Below, piece after piece: positions 1 to 7,431 of a stretch of DNA of 14,543 nucleotides. The notes under the pieces are model-generated. The model searched no databases. It was not told the origin of the DNA and saw only the letters and a program-made list of their open reading frames with translations. Origin of the DNA: Gammaproteobacteria bacterium (lineage in GTDB: Bacteria > Pseudomonadota > Gammaproteobacteria > Competibacterales > Competibacteraceae). Position 1 is the first letter of the stretch. Each line of letters opens with the position of its first letter. The translations under genes were made by a program, and so were the position numbers. The stretch lies in contig JACKNE010000028.1 of assembly GCA_024235035.1 (NCBI GenBank), positions 1-14,543 on the forward strand. The letters are read 5' to 3'.

Positions 1-228
1 CAGCACCAGTGACGATAGTGCAACATCCAGTGGACTCTGTCGATAGTGATGCTGCGACAGCAAGTTAGCGATGGTCCGATCCAGTGCATCCTGACGGGAG
101 GTCGGCGCCAGTGTTTTGATTTGGAGATCCGCATCCACCTTTTCCGGTTTCGCAAAGACGTTTGGTGTCCCCAGAATCAGGATCAGCGGTAGCGAGGTAA
201 GAAATTTCAGGCTTGGAAAATGGTGCAT
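1..228 (-). CDS. prc: Carboxy-terminal (tail-specific) processing protease Prc, N-terminal fragment
   Basis: The gene runs off the left edge; only the first 76 codons are present, starting at the ATG at 228. Residues 1-26 look like a Sec signal peptide: a short polar start, a hydrophobic core (LTSLPLILILG) and a likely cleavage site after VFA. The mature part contains an HHYRQSPLD..LS segment (about 60-72) that closely resembles the N-terminal helical region of E. coli Prc (SHYRQFDLDQAFS). In this family Prc is a periplasmic PDZ-containing serine protease with a Ser/Lys dyad that trims or degrades proteins from the C-terminus; those domains lie outside the window. A modest Shine-Dalgarno (GAGAAG) precedes the ATG. 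The start lies 46 bases after the NYN gene stop on the same strand, so the two are probably cotranscribed. Identification rests on the short N-terminal match. Confidence 0.7.
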   Translation of the reverse strand, partial: MHHFPSLKFLTSLPLILILGTPNVFAKPEKVDADLQIKTLAPTSRQDALDRTIANLLSQHHYRQSPLDVALSSLVL

Positions 229-274
229 GGTGCTTCTCGATAGAGATAGGCGGCGAACACCGCGCTTCTCCCGT

Positions 275-1120
275 TCAGAGCGGGGCGGGATGAACCAGTA
301 CGATATCGGTGGCGACTGGTTGCTTGCCGTTTGGTTCGGCCAAGGTGAATTCAAAAATATGGTTGCGAGACGGTAATTTCATGACATTGAAACCATCGGG
401 TAAGCTGGAATCGTGGAAGAACGCCGTTCGATAGGGGGACTCAGAATCACGCGAATCGGTTTTCCACAGATAGGGGGACAACTTGACCAGAAAGCGCATG
501 AAACCAAAGCTTTTGTTGTCATCATGATGGTAGCAATAACCGCGTACCCGGGAACCCATCGCTCCCCAGATGGGTGAGAGGTAATCGTCACCACGGGTGG
601 GTAGCAACCCTGGCACCAGGTAACCGGAGACGAACATATCGGCTTCCCGACGCAATTCTTCGGAAACATTATCGAAAGCTAGGGCTTCTACCCGGCAGCC
701 CTTATTCTGTAAAGCGCGAACCACTTGGACGAAATCTCCATCGCCGGTCGCTAGCAGCACCCGGTCCAGATTCTCTGACTGCAACAAGACGTCGACCGCC
801 ATATCGAGGTCGGCATTCGCCTTGCCGTAACGGTTCCCGGCTTCATCCTGAAACCACTTGACTCGCTTTTCAATCACTTTGTAGCCCAGTTCGCGTAAGG
901 CGGACTGGTAAGCGCGGGCCTTGTCTCGATAGACCGTATTGGTTTCAGCGCGTTCCTCATCATAGGATAGATAAACATTTAGCCGCAGAGGTTCAGCGTA
1001 ATCACGGCAGGCGAATTCGCGCAGTATGTCATATTGCATGCGCTGGCCACCGTTACGGGAAATATTGGCGGCGTCCACATAAACACCTACCTTGGCATGA
1101 GATTTGAGATCGATGGTCAT
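275..1120 (-). CDS. NYN (LabA/DUF88-type) putative RNase with C-terminal cold-shock-like domain
   Basis: A 281-residue cytoplasmic protein. Residues about 10-175 form a NYN/PIN-like domain: VYVDAANI (Asp16), KANADLDMAVD (Asp104, Asp106) and ATGDGDF (Asp127, Asp129) supply the acidic, metal-binding pocket expected of a nuclease of the LabA/DUF88 group. Residues about 192-276 look like a cold-shock-type OB fold: GYCYHHDDNKSFGFMRF, then AFFHDSSLP, then HIFEFTL and a closing PVATDIVLV, matching the order GxGFI / FVH.S / V.FE / A..V in CSD proteins. An RNA-binding module on an RNase is a sensible pairing, but the target is unknown. Start choice: an in-frame TTG at 1144 would add eight residues; ATG 1120 is preferred because homology starts just after it, although neither has a clear ribosome site. 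Probably in one transcript with prc downstream. Confidence 0.8.
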   Translation of the reverse strand: MTIDLKSHAKVGVYVDAANISRNGGQRMQYDILREFACRDYAEPLRLNVYLSYDEERAETNTVYRDKARAYQSALRELGYKVIEKRVKWFQDEAGNRYGKANADLDMAVDVLLQSENLDRVLLATGDGDFVQVVRALQNKGCRVEALAFDNVSEELRREADMFVSGYLVPGLLPTRGDDYLSPIWGAMGSRVRGYCYHHDDNKSFGFMRFLVKLSPYLWKTDSRDSESPYRTAFFHDSSLPDGFNVMKLPSRNHIFEFTLAEPNGKQPVATDIVLVHPAPL

Positions 1121-1982
1121 ATTTTGTTCTAGAAACTCGCTCAATTGTTGAATGATGTTAAAAGAAAACCAAACTTGTATTTTTCAGGACGGGACTTTTG
1201 CCAACCCCCTGAGTTTGCCATATCCTTGAAATAGACTATCCAATATTTTCAGTGGGTTGATTGGTTCCTGCTGACGCGGGAATGACGGAAAGCAAAAGTC
1301 TTGCAGAGACAATTCCGGATGTTCTTGGTGACGGACCTTAGTTCATGAATCATAGCATCTTACCTGTTTTTGCGGTTTTGCTGATACAGCCGAGGTTTTG
1401 CCACGGCTTGCCGATAAGTCCTGCAGTCGTTGTGGGGTCGGGAAAGATGCCTGTGACTGGACCCAGGAGCCATATAGACCGCTTATGAAGCAAAATTTGT
1501 CGATATAAGGAATCTGTTTGTAGGTGATTTTGTCATCAGCTACCATCCTCCGTAGACGGACTCCTACGATGCACTGACTGACGGTTACTTCATATCCAGC
1601 AAGGGCTCGATCAAATCCGGCGGTGCTGGAAACACCACTGTCGTGTTGTTGTAGACATCGATATCGTTGAGCGTCTGCAAATAATGCAACTGCAGCGTGA
1701 CTTCACCCAGACCCAATGCGCCAAAACTAGGCACAAAGGTCTCAGTCATCCGGTTTTTTGAGAACGACTTGATGTTAAAGTATAGCGAGGTCGACGTTAT
1801 CTGCCTTGCCGTTGAAGGGGTTGATTATACTGAACAATAAATTTAATTATCGGGGTTTATACCATGATGGGTATCGTTGCTGTTCGGGTATATTTTATTA
1901 AAACGTGCTTGTCATCTGAATTTTTAGGTGGTTTCATAGTCTTATCACCCGGCATTTCGCCGATTCCTGGTTGAGCGTCGCT
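1121..1982. other. Gene-poor spacer with a degraded gene fragment
   Basis: About 860 bp separate the NYN gene from the DUF2062 gene, which are divergently oriented. No intact gene with recognisable homology was found. The only coding trace is the SPFH-like remnant at 1585-1749, listed separately. A segment at 1265-1288 (TTCCTGCTGACGCGGGAATG and the next four bases) resembles one arm of the common CGTCATTCCCGCG-type repeats of proteobacteria, but no second arm was seen nearby. The part from about 1795 to 1970 is AT-rich and probably carries the promoter of the DUF2062 gene; I could not pick convincing -35 and -10 boxes. A hairpin with an 8-of-9 paired stem lies at about 1520-1543. Confidence 0.5.
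1585..1749 (-). pseudogene. Remnant of an SPFH/Band 7 (stomatin-like) protein, C-terminal end only
   Basis: A 54-codon stretch from an ATG at 1749 to a TAA at 1585. Residues 19-52 read LQLHYLQTLNDI..NNTTVVFPAPPDLIEPLL. This resembles the C-terminal tail of bacterial slipin-type SPFH proteins (LQLRYLQTL.EI...NTT..FPLPIDL...L), which are membrane-anchored scaffold proteins. The whole SPFH domain and the N-terminal membrane anchor are missing. Upstream the frame stays open for a short way without SPFH-like sequence, so this is most likely the leftover end of a deleted or recombined gene. It could instead be a small gene in its own right, but no Shine-Dalgarno precedes the ATG. The family match is from memory of the motif and is moderately sure. 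Confidence 0.45.
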
Positions 1983-2504
1983 ATGAAGCGGTTCTTACAG
2001 CGCTATTTGCCGGATTGTCATCAGCTGCGTACGCATAGAAATTTGCGCTTTCTCGGTAATTTGTTGCATGATCCTCGCCTTTGGCATTTTAGTCGCCGCT
2101 CGACGGTACGCGGATTAACTGCAGGTATGTTTTTTGCTTTCGTTCCAATTCCTTGGCAAATGTTGTTAGCTGCTACAACTGCTGCATGGTTGCGCTTCAA
2201 TTTGCCGGTCGCGGTCGCTATGGTTTGGATTACCAATCCGTTGACCATCCCGCCGATCATGTTCGTGACGTATCGGTTTGGCGCTTGGTTGCTGGGTCGT
2301 CCGCCGCTGGATTGGGCGTTCGAACCTTCGCTGGAATGGTTGCTACGTAGAGCAGGTGATATCGGCTGGCCGCTGTTGGTTGGGTCGATGGCCACTGCGT
2401 TGATCGCCAGTACCCTAACCTTTGTGATTGCCCATCTACTTTGGCGCTGGCACATCATCAACAAGTTCCGCCGCCGCCACCGGATCGTGGTCTGTTCAGG
2501 CTGA
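1983..2504 (+). CDS. DUF2062 domain-containing inner-membrane protein
   Basis: A 173-residue protein with the N-terminal basic amphipathic region MKRFLQRYLP and three hydrophobic stretches at about 43-70, 74-104 and 128-155. The segment FAFVPIPWQMLL followed by AMVWITNPLTIPP (about 51-91) is the hallmark of DUF2062, a small integral-membrane family of unknown biochemical role. The C-terminus is basic (KFRRRHR) and probably cytoplasmic. Start choice: a TTG at 1971 lies in frame, but the ATG at 1983 gives the usual DUF2062 N-terminus and is preferred; its ribosome site is weak (GAG about 10 bases upstream). It precedes deaD on the same strand with a 128-base gap that contains a terminator-like hairpin, so the two are probably separately controlled. 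Function is unknown. Confidence 0.85.
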   Translation: MKRFLQRYLPDCHQLRTHRNLRFLGNLLHDPRLWHFSRRSTVRGLTAGMFFAFVPIPWQMLLAATTAAWLRFNLPVAVAMVWITNPLTIPPIMFVTYRFGAWLLGRPPLDWAFEPSLEWLLRRAGDIGWPLLVGSMATALIASTLTFVIAHLLWRWHIINKFRRRHRIVVCSG

Positions 2505-2583
2505 AAGGCCCATTTGGCAGGCTGAAGTCCGCCCCATAGAGTTAATCAATCAAGATTGAATCATTGTTCAGTTTCGTTCAGGC

Positions 2584-2613
2584 CGGCGTGTTTTGGCACG
2601 CCGCCGATTTTTT
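2584..2613 (+). terminator. Terminator-like hairpin in the deaD leader
   Basis: CGGCGTG (2584-2590), loop TTTTGG and CACGCCG (2597-2603) form a perfect 7-bp GC-rich stem. After CCGA comes a run of six T (2608-2613). This has the shape of a Rho-independent terminator. It lies 79 bases after the DUF2062 stop and 20 bases before the deaD ATG. It may end the DUF2062 transcript, or act as an attenuator in the deaD leader if the deaD promoter lies upstream of it. Confidence 0.6.
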
Positions 2614-2632
2614 CATTCAGGTAACACTTTGC

Positions 2633-4411
2633 ATGTCATCTATTGAATATTTTGAACAGCTCGCGCTGTCCGCTTCTCTGCTGGAAACCCTCAAGGAACT
2701 CGGCTATGAAGCGCCCTCGCCGATCCAAGCAGCCACCATCCCCCCGATGCTGGACGGTTATGATGTTCTAGGTCAGGCGCAGACCGGCACTGGTAAGACA
2801 GCGGCTTTCGCCTTGCCTATTCTGGAAAAACTGGATTTGGGCGATCGGGAACCGCAGGCGCTAGTGCTGACGCCGACCCGCGAATTGGCTATTCAGGTCG
2901 CTGAGGCGTTCCAAGGCTACGCTCGTCATATCTCTGGGTTTCATGTCCTGCCGATTTATGGCGGCCAGAGCATGAGCTTGCAACTTCGCCATCTCCGACG
3001 TGGGGTGCATGTGGTGGTCGGTACTCCAGGTCGAGTCATGGACCATCTGCGCCGAGAAACGTTGTCGCTGGCGGCATTGCGCACTGTGGTGCTGGATGAA
3101 GCTGACGAAATGTTGCGTATGGGTTTTATCGATGACGTGGATTGGATTCTGGAGCAGACTCCGGCGAAAAAGCAGGTGGCTCTGTTCTCGGCCACCATGC
3201 CCGAGCCAATTCGCCGGGTAGCACATCGCCATCTGCGTGATCCACGGGAAGTCAAGATCGAAACTCGCACTGCCACAGTCGCCACGGTTCGGCAGCGCTA
3301 TTGTCAAGTCGATGCACAGCATAAGCTGGATGCCTTGACGCGGGTCTTGGAAGTGGAGGATGCCGACGCGATCTTGATCTTCGTGCGCACCAAGATCGCT
3401 GCTACCGAGTTGGCGGAACGATTGGAAGCGCGAGGTTATCCGAGTGCTGCGCTGCATGGTGACATGACGCAGGCGTTGCGGGAGAAAACCATCGAGCAAT
3501 TACGTGGTGGTAATCTCGATATCGTTGTCGCAACCGATGTTGCGGCGCGCGGGTTGGATGTACAGCGGATCAGCCACGTCATCAATTACGATATTCCCTA
3601 CGATACCGAAGCCTATATTCACCGTATTGGCCGTACCGGGCGGGCCGGGCGAGCAGGCGATGCCATCTTGTTTATCGCCCCTCGTGAACTGCGTTTATTG
3701 CGCGCCATTGAAAAGACGACCCGGCAACCGATCGAACGGATGCCGCTGCCGACACCGGAAGCCATCACTGGTCACCGGCTAGCCCAGTTCAAACAGCAAG
3801 TTGGTGAAGTTTTCAACACACAGGATCTGAGTTTTTTCCAGGGACTGATCGCCGAGATTGAGCGAGAGCAGGCGATTAGCACCCATGACATTGCCGCTAC
3901 GCTGACCTATCTGGCGCAACGTGACCGGCCGTTTCAATTCGAAGATACGATTCCCAAGGATGCGGAGCGAGAGAAAGAGAGATCGCCGGGACGACTAACC
4001 CGCGAAGGGCGTCCCACCCGTGGCGAACGGCCTGCGCGGGATTCCGGCGATTTCGACAAGATTCGCTACCGGATCGAAGTCGGTCGTGAACATGGTGCTA
4101 CTCCGCAGAATATCATGGGCGCCATCGCTAACGAGGCGGGCATTGAGGGTCGCTATATCGGACGCATCGAGATTCATGACCACTACAGTACGGTCGATCT
4201 CCCCGACGGAATGCCGCCGGAGATTTTCCAACACCTCAAGCGAGTACGGGTACGACAACAGATGTTGAATATTCGTCGGTTAGATGGAGTAGAACCGGAG
4301 CGAAAACGGCCAGGAAGACCCAAAGCCGAAAGGATGTCTGGTCACCGAGAGCGGTTTGCAGAACGGAAGCCAGCGCGTCAACGCCCGATACAACCGGTGA
4401 TAGATTCATAG
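2633..4411 (+). CDS. deaD: ATP-dependent DEAD-box RNA helicase DeaD/CsdA
   Basis: A 592-residue cytoplasmic helicase. RecA1 carries the Q motif (GYEAPSPIQ, 24-32), Walker A AQTGTGKT (49-56), PTRELA (81-86), TPGR (131-134), DEAD (155-158) and SAT (186-188). RecA2 carries VRTK, TDVAARGLD and HRIGRTGRAGRAG. A DbpA/CsdA-type RNA-binding domain follows at about 475-550 (IRYRIEVGREHGATPQNI ... GRIEIHDHYSTVDLP), then a basic Arg/Lys-rich tail. This architecture is that of CsdA/DeaD, which unwinds structured RNA in ribosome assembly, mRNA decay and cold adaptation. The frame is open back to a TTG at 2564, but that start would place the terminator-like hairpin inside the coding region. ATG 2633 gives the normal N-terminus (MSSIEYFEQLALS) and has AGG about 11 bases upstream. 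It converges on the DegV gene, with 43 bases between the two stops. Confidence 0.95.
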   Translation: MSSIEYFEQLALSASLLETLKELGYEAPSPIQAATIPPMLDGYDVLGQAQTGTGKTAAFALPILEKLDLGDREPQALVLTPTRELAIQVAEAFQGYARHISGFHVLPIYGGQSMSLQLRHLRRGVHVVVGTPGRVMDHLRRETLSLAALRTVVLDEADEMLRMGFIDDVDWILEQTPAKKQVALFSATMPEPIRRVAHRHLRDPREVKIETRTATVATVRQRYCQVDAQHKLDALTRVLEVEDADAILIFVRTKIAATELAERLEARGYPSAALHGDMTQALREKTIEQLRGGNLDIVVATDVAARGLDVQRISHVINYDIPYDTEAYIHRIGRTGRAGRAGDAILFIAPRELRLLRAIEKTTRQPIERMPLPTPEAITGHRLAQFKQQVGEVFNTQDLSFFQGLIAEIEREQAISTHDIAATLTYLAQRDRPFQFEDTIPKDAEREKERSPGRLTREGRPTRGERPARDSGDFDKIRYRIEVGREHGATPQNIMGAIANEAGIEGRYIGRIEIHDHYSTVDLPDGMPPEIFQHLKRVRVRQQMLNIRRLDGVEPERKRPGRPKAERMSGHRERFAERKPARQRPIQPVIDS

Positions 4412-4454
4412 GACCCTGGGTTTACGAGGAAATTGATGCTGGCGTAGAAACCGG

Positions 4455-5480
4455 TCAGATGATCCACTCCGCCGGTGATGGATCGAGTTCACTCGCCGCT
4501 TTTATGTCGTCCGTCATGTCATTGCCGGTAATGTGAGGGATCGCAACCGGCGGACCGGCGATATAGGCCAGCGCAAATGCGCCTGGACCAACATTGATGC
4601 CGCCCGCTGTACTCATCACCGATAGTAGGACTTCGACACCGTGATCCTTGGCATAGCGTTCGAAATCGACAAAGGCGCGTTTGTGACGGATCACCTCGGG
4701 ATCGCCGGCATAGCTAGTGTTGATGATGCGCGTAGCCAATCCCCGATCGATGGACTGCCGGCCAATATTGAACAGCTTGATCAATGCCCGATCAAAGCCT
4801 CGATCTTTATCGACCGTTTGACTTTCGCCTCGATGAAAGCCAATAATCGGTTTGATATCGAGTAGGGTGCCAAAATGGTAACCGATCAGACCGACCGATT
4901 TCTCACCCTTCTTGCTGGCCCGTTGGCGAATGTAAAACAAATCTTCTGGAACCAGATAGCCATAAACTTGCTGGCTCAATTGTTCGACGACTCCGCGCAG
5001 TACACCGAATGACGGGTTCTGTTCTTCCAGCAATCGCACGGCTTCGTGGACCAACACGCCCTCACCGGTAAACAGGGTTTTACTGTCCAGGACAGTTAAA
5101 TAGAAGGAACCTGACATGCCGGCTTTCTGGCGTCGTTCCCGATATTGTTTAAGGATGGCGTAGGACGCTTCGGAGGCGTTAGCGAAAATCGGGCTGCGGG
5201 TTTGAGCGATCGTGATGACCAGCACCCGGTCGTATTTCAATACCAACTCTTCGAGAAACAATTCCCTGATCTGCTCCACTGAAAATGGCGCCGTTTCGAT
5301 GTCCAGGGTCTTTTCCACTAGGTACTTGCAGTAGAAAGCCTGGGTTGCTTTCGGATCACGTGCATCTTTGAAGAGGTCGTAACCGAAATGCAGGCTGATT
5401 GGCATGATATGAATGTTGTGTTCTTGAATATAGGATTGTGGAAGATCACAAGCTGAATCAATGACGATACCGGTTCGCAT
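4455..5480 (-). CDS. DegV-family fatty-acid-binding protein
   Basis: A 341-residue protein, longer than the usual DegV length of about 280. The opening TGIVIDSACDLPQSYI matches the DegV start (ivTDSt.DLp). Thr in TAPFSVEQ corresponds to the conserved TSxPS region, and INVGPGAFALAY near the C-terminus matches the (H/N)xGPGA.g motif. DegV/FakB proteins bind a fatty acid and, in Gram-positives, present it to the FakA kinase; in gammaproteobacteria the partner is unknown. Odd point: the canonical SSxLSGTYxSA lipid-carboxylate loop reads TIAQTRSPIFANA here, so the LSGT core is not kept. A very strong Shine-Dalgarno (AGGAGG, seven bases from the ATG) fixes the start at 5480. It is last in the minus-strand series, 124 bases after dgkA; the spacer holds A/T-rich tracts and possibly its own promoter. 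Confidence 0.85.
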   Translation of the reverse strand: MRTGIVIDSACDLPQSYIQEHNIHIMPISLHFGYDLFKDARDPKATQAFYCKYLVEKTLDIETAPFSVEQIRELFLEELVLKYDRVLVITIAQTRSPIFANASEASYAILKQYRERRQKAGMSGSFYLTVLDSKTLFTGEGVLVHEAVRLLEEQNPSFGVLRGVVEQLSQQVYGYLVPEDLFYIRQRASKKGEKSVGLIGYHFGTLLDIKPIIGFHRGESQTVDKDRGFDRALIKLFNIGRQSIDRGLATRIINTSYAGDPEVIRHKRAFVDFERYAKDHGVEVLLSVMSTAGGINVGPGAFALAYIAGPPVAIPHITGNDMTDDIKAASELDPSPAEWII

Positions 5481-5604
5481 GACTATCTCCTCCTATTGCC
5501 ACTGTTTTTTTATGAGTAACTTGGGAAGAGTAGCAAAAAAGAAGCAAAAAAGTTGGAAACAATGAAAGACGAATCAGTTGTTGCGAAATAGGAACAGAGA
5601 AATA

Positions 5605-5967
5605 TTAAGTCAACAGAATCAGTAGCCAAACTACAGCAGCATTCAGCAAAGCCATGAACACCGCTGCCGAACCGATATCCTTGGCTCGGCCGGATAATTC
5701 GTGGTGTTCAGGGCCGATGCGATCGATAGCAGCTTCGATACCGGTGTTGAGCAATTCGACGATCACAACCAGCAGCAGGCTGCCGATCAGCAGCGACCGT
5801 TCGACGGTGTTATCGCCGAGCCACAGCGCCAATGGCGTCAAAACTGCGCAAAGCAGTCCTTCCTGACGAAAAGCTTCTTCGTTATGCCAGGCGGCTCTTA
5901 GTCCAGCCCAGGAGTAGCCTGTGGCGTTGACCAGTCGGCGCCAGCCTTTATGTTGTTGGGAAGCCAT
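5605..5967 (-). CDS. dgkA: Diacylglycerol kinase DgkA
   Basis: A 120-residue integral-membrane enzyme that phosphorylates diacylglycerol with ATP to give phosphatidic acid, recycling lipid left over from phosphoglycerol transfer reactions. It follows E. coli DgkA nearly end to end: ATGYSWAGLRAAWHNEEAFRQE (13-36), then ELLNTGIEAAIDRIGPEHHELSGRAKDIGSAAV (71-103). The residues matching the E. coli active site and nucleotide pocket are present: Glu30, Glu71, Asn74, Glu78, Lys96 and Asp97. Three membrane helices are visible at about 36-52, 57-75 and 98-118, after an amphipathic N-terminal helix. Its ATG lies six bases after the gcvPB stop, so expression is very likely coupled to gcvPB; there is no strong ribosome site of its own. 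Confidence 0.96.
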   Translation of the reverse strand: MASQQHKGWRRLVNATGYSWAGLRAAWHNEEAFRQEGLLCAVLTPLALWLGDNTVERSLLIGSLLLVVIVELLNTGIEAAIDRIGPEHHELSGRAKDIGSAAVFMALLNAAVVWLLILLT

Positions 5968-5973
5968 GGCTGC

Positions 5974-7431
5974 TTAGCATTCGCCAGGCGGAAACCAGGC
6001 CAGGTCCATATCACGGGCGGCTCGAACCTCATCCAAACGGCGCACCGGTCGGTGGTGTGGTGCGCCTTTGACCTGCTCGGGGCTGGCTTCCGCTTCCTGC
6101 TGAATTTGCCGCATCGCTGCTATGAATCCATCCAGTTCCTCTTTGCATTCGGTTTCAGTTGGTTCGATCAGCAGACATTCCGGTACCAGCAGCGGGAAGT
6201 AAGTGGTCGGTGCATGATAACCAAGATCGAGCAGTCGTTTAGCGAAGTCCATAGCCGTGATGCCTAGAGTCTTGGCTTGACGCTTGAGCGTGATGATGAA
6301 CTCGTGGCTGGCTCGTCGTTGTGGGAAAGCGGAATCGAACCCGGCTTTCACCAATTCCGCCATGAGGTAGTTGGCGTTCAGCGTGGAATAGTCGGCGACC
6401 CGGCTCATGCCAGCGCCACCCAGCATTCGGGCGTAAACGTAGGCGCGTAAGATGACACCAGCGTTGCCCATGAACGCTGATAGCCGACCGATACTCTGTG
6501 GACGGTCGGTTTCATTGAGCCAGCGGTAATGTTCATCTTCCTTGGTAACGAACGGTAGGGGCAGAAAAGGCTCCAGCCGGGCGTTGACCGCGACCGGTCC
6601 TGCACCGGGACCACCACCGCCATGTGGGGTGGCAAAGGTTTTATGCAAGTTCATGTGCATCACATCGAAGCCCATGTCACCAGGTCGGACCTTGCCAAGA
6701 ATGGCGTTGAGATTAGCGCCATCGTAGTAGAGCAGACCACCGACATCATGGACAATGGCGGCGATTTCAGTGATGTGGCGTTCGAAAACACCCAGTGTGG
6801 AGGGGTTGGTCAGCATTAAACCAGCGGTCTGCGGTCCGACCGCCTGGCGCAAGGCCTCAAGATCGACATCACCCTGGGGGTCAGTAGGAATTTCTCGAAC
6901 GGTGAATCCACACATGATCGCAGTGGCGGGATTAGTGCCATGGGCGGCGTCGGGGATCAGAATCTCCCGGCGAGTGTGATCGCCATGCGCGACATGATAG
7001 GCGTGGATCATCGCCACCCCGGCAAATTCGCCCTGAGCACCCGCCATGGGCGTCAGCGATACTGCCTGCATCCCGGTCACTTCTTGCAACATCGCTTGCA
7101 ATTCATACAGGCAGGCTAGGAAGCCTTGACTGATGCTTGCGGGCGCCAGTGGGTGGCGGTTCAGGAAACCCGGTAACGAAGCCAGTCGGTGGCAAACCCG
7201 TGGGTTGTACTTCATGGTGCAGGAACCCAACGGGTAGAAATGGGTATCGATGGAGAAGTTCTTCTGCGATAGCCGGGTATAGTGGCGCACGGTCTGAAGC
7301 TCCGAGACTTCCGGCAGGGGCGCGGACTCGGTGCGACGCAGGTGGGCAGGCAGGTCGGACAGGGCCCGGTCAGAGGCAGCGGTGGGAACAACGCCTTGGC
7401 GGCCGGGCCGAGACTGGTCGAAGATCAACAT
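5974..7431 (-). CDS. gcvPB: Glycine dehydrogenase (decarboxylating) subunit 2, P-protein beta subunit
   Basis: A 485-residue pyridoxal-phosphate subunit of the two-subunit P-protein of the glycine cleavage system, which decarboxylates glycine and passes the aminomethyl group to lipoyl-GcvH. Key features are FYPLGSCTMKYNP, SLTPMAGAQGE, DAAHGTNPA, the PLP-binding loop MHMNLHKTFATPHGGGGPG with Lys264 as the Schiff-base lysine, and the C-terminal Glu-rich helix region. ATG 7431 (MLIFDQSRPGRQG) is chosen because it matches the usual GcvPB N-terminus; an upstream in-frame ATG at 7467 would add 12 residues. Neither has a clear ribosome site. The catalytic partner gcvPA, and gcvT and gcvH, are not in this window: the gene upstream is DUF3501. 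Those genes must lie elsewhere. It probably forms one transcript with dgkA. Confidence 0.95.
   Translation of the reverse strand: MLIFDQSRPGRQGVVPTAASDRALSDLPAHLRRTESAPLPEVSELQTVRHYTRLSQKNFSIDTHFYPLGSCTMKYNPRVCHRLASLPGFLNRHPLAPASISQGFLACLYELQAMLQEVTGMQAVSLTPMAGAQGEFAGVAMIHAYHVAHGDHTRREILIPDAAHGTNPATAIMCGFTVREIPTDPQGDVDLEALRQAVGPQTAGLMLTNPSTLGVFERHITEIAAIVHDVGGLLYYDGANLNAILGKVRPGDMGFDVMHMNLHKTFATPHGGGGPGAGPVAVNARLEPFLPLPFVTKEDEHYRWLNETDRPQSIGRLSAFMGNAGVILRAYVYARMLGGAGMSRVADYSTLNANYLMAELVKAGFDSAFPQRRASHEFIITLKRQAKTLGITAMDFAKRLLDLGYHAPTTYFPLLVPECLLIEPTETECKEELDGFIAAMRQIQQEAEASPEQVKGAPHHRPVRRLDEVRAARDMDLAWFPPGEC

Noticed and set aside
1265..1288. Mobile REP/MITE-like element
   Set aside because: Only one arm resembling a CGTCATTCCCGCG-type repeat is seen; without a second arm or copies it cannot be called an element.
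1343..1546. 67-codon minus-strand frame in the gene-poor spacer
   Set aside because: No recognisable homology, no usable ribosome site spacing (GGAGG touches the ATG), and a low-complexity-looking C-terminal half.
2564..2632. TTG start that would extend DeaD by 23 residues
   Set aside because: The extension overlaps a terminator-like hairpin and has no family match; ATG 2633 gives the standard N-terminus.
2861..3499. 212-codon minus-strand frame
   Set aside because: Antisense to the helicase core of deaD; a shadow of that conserved coding frame.
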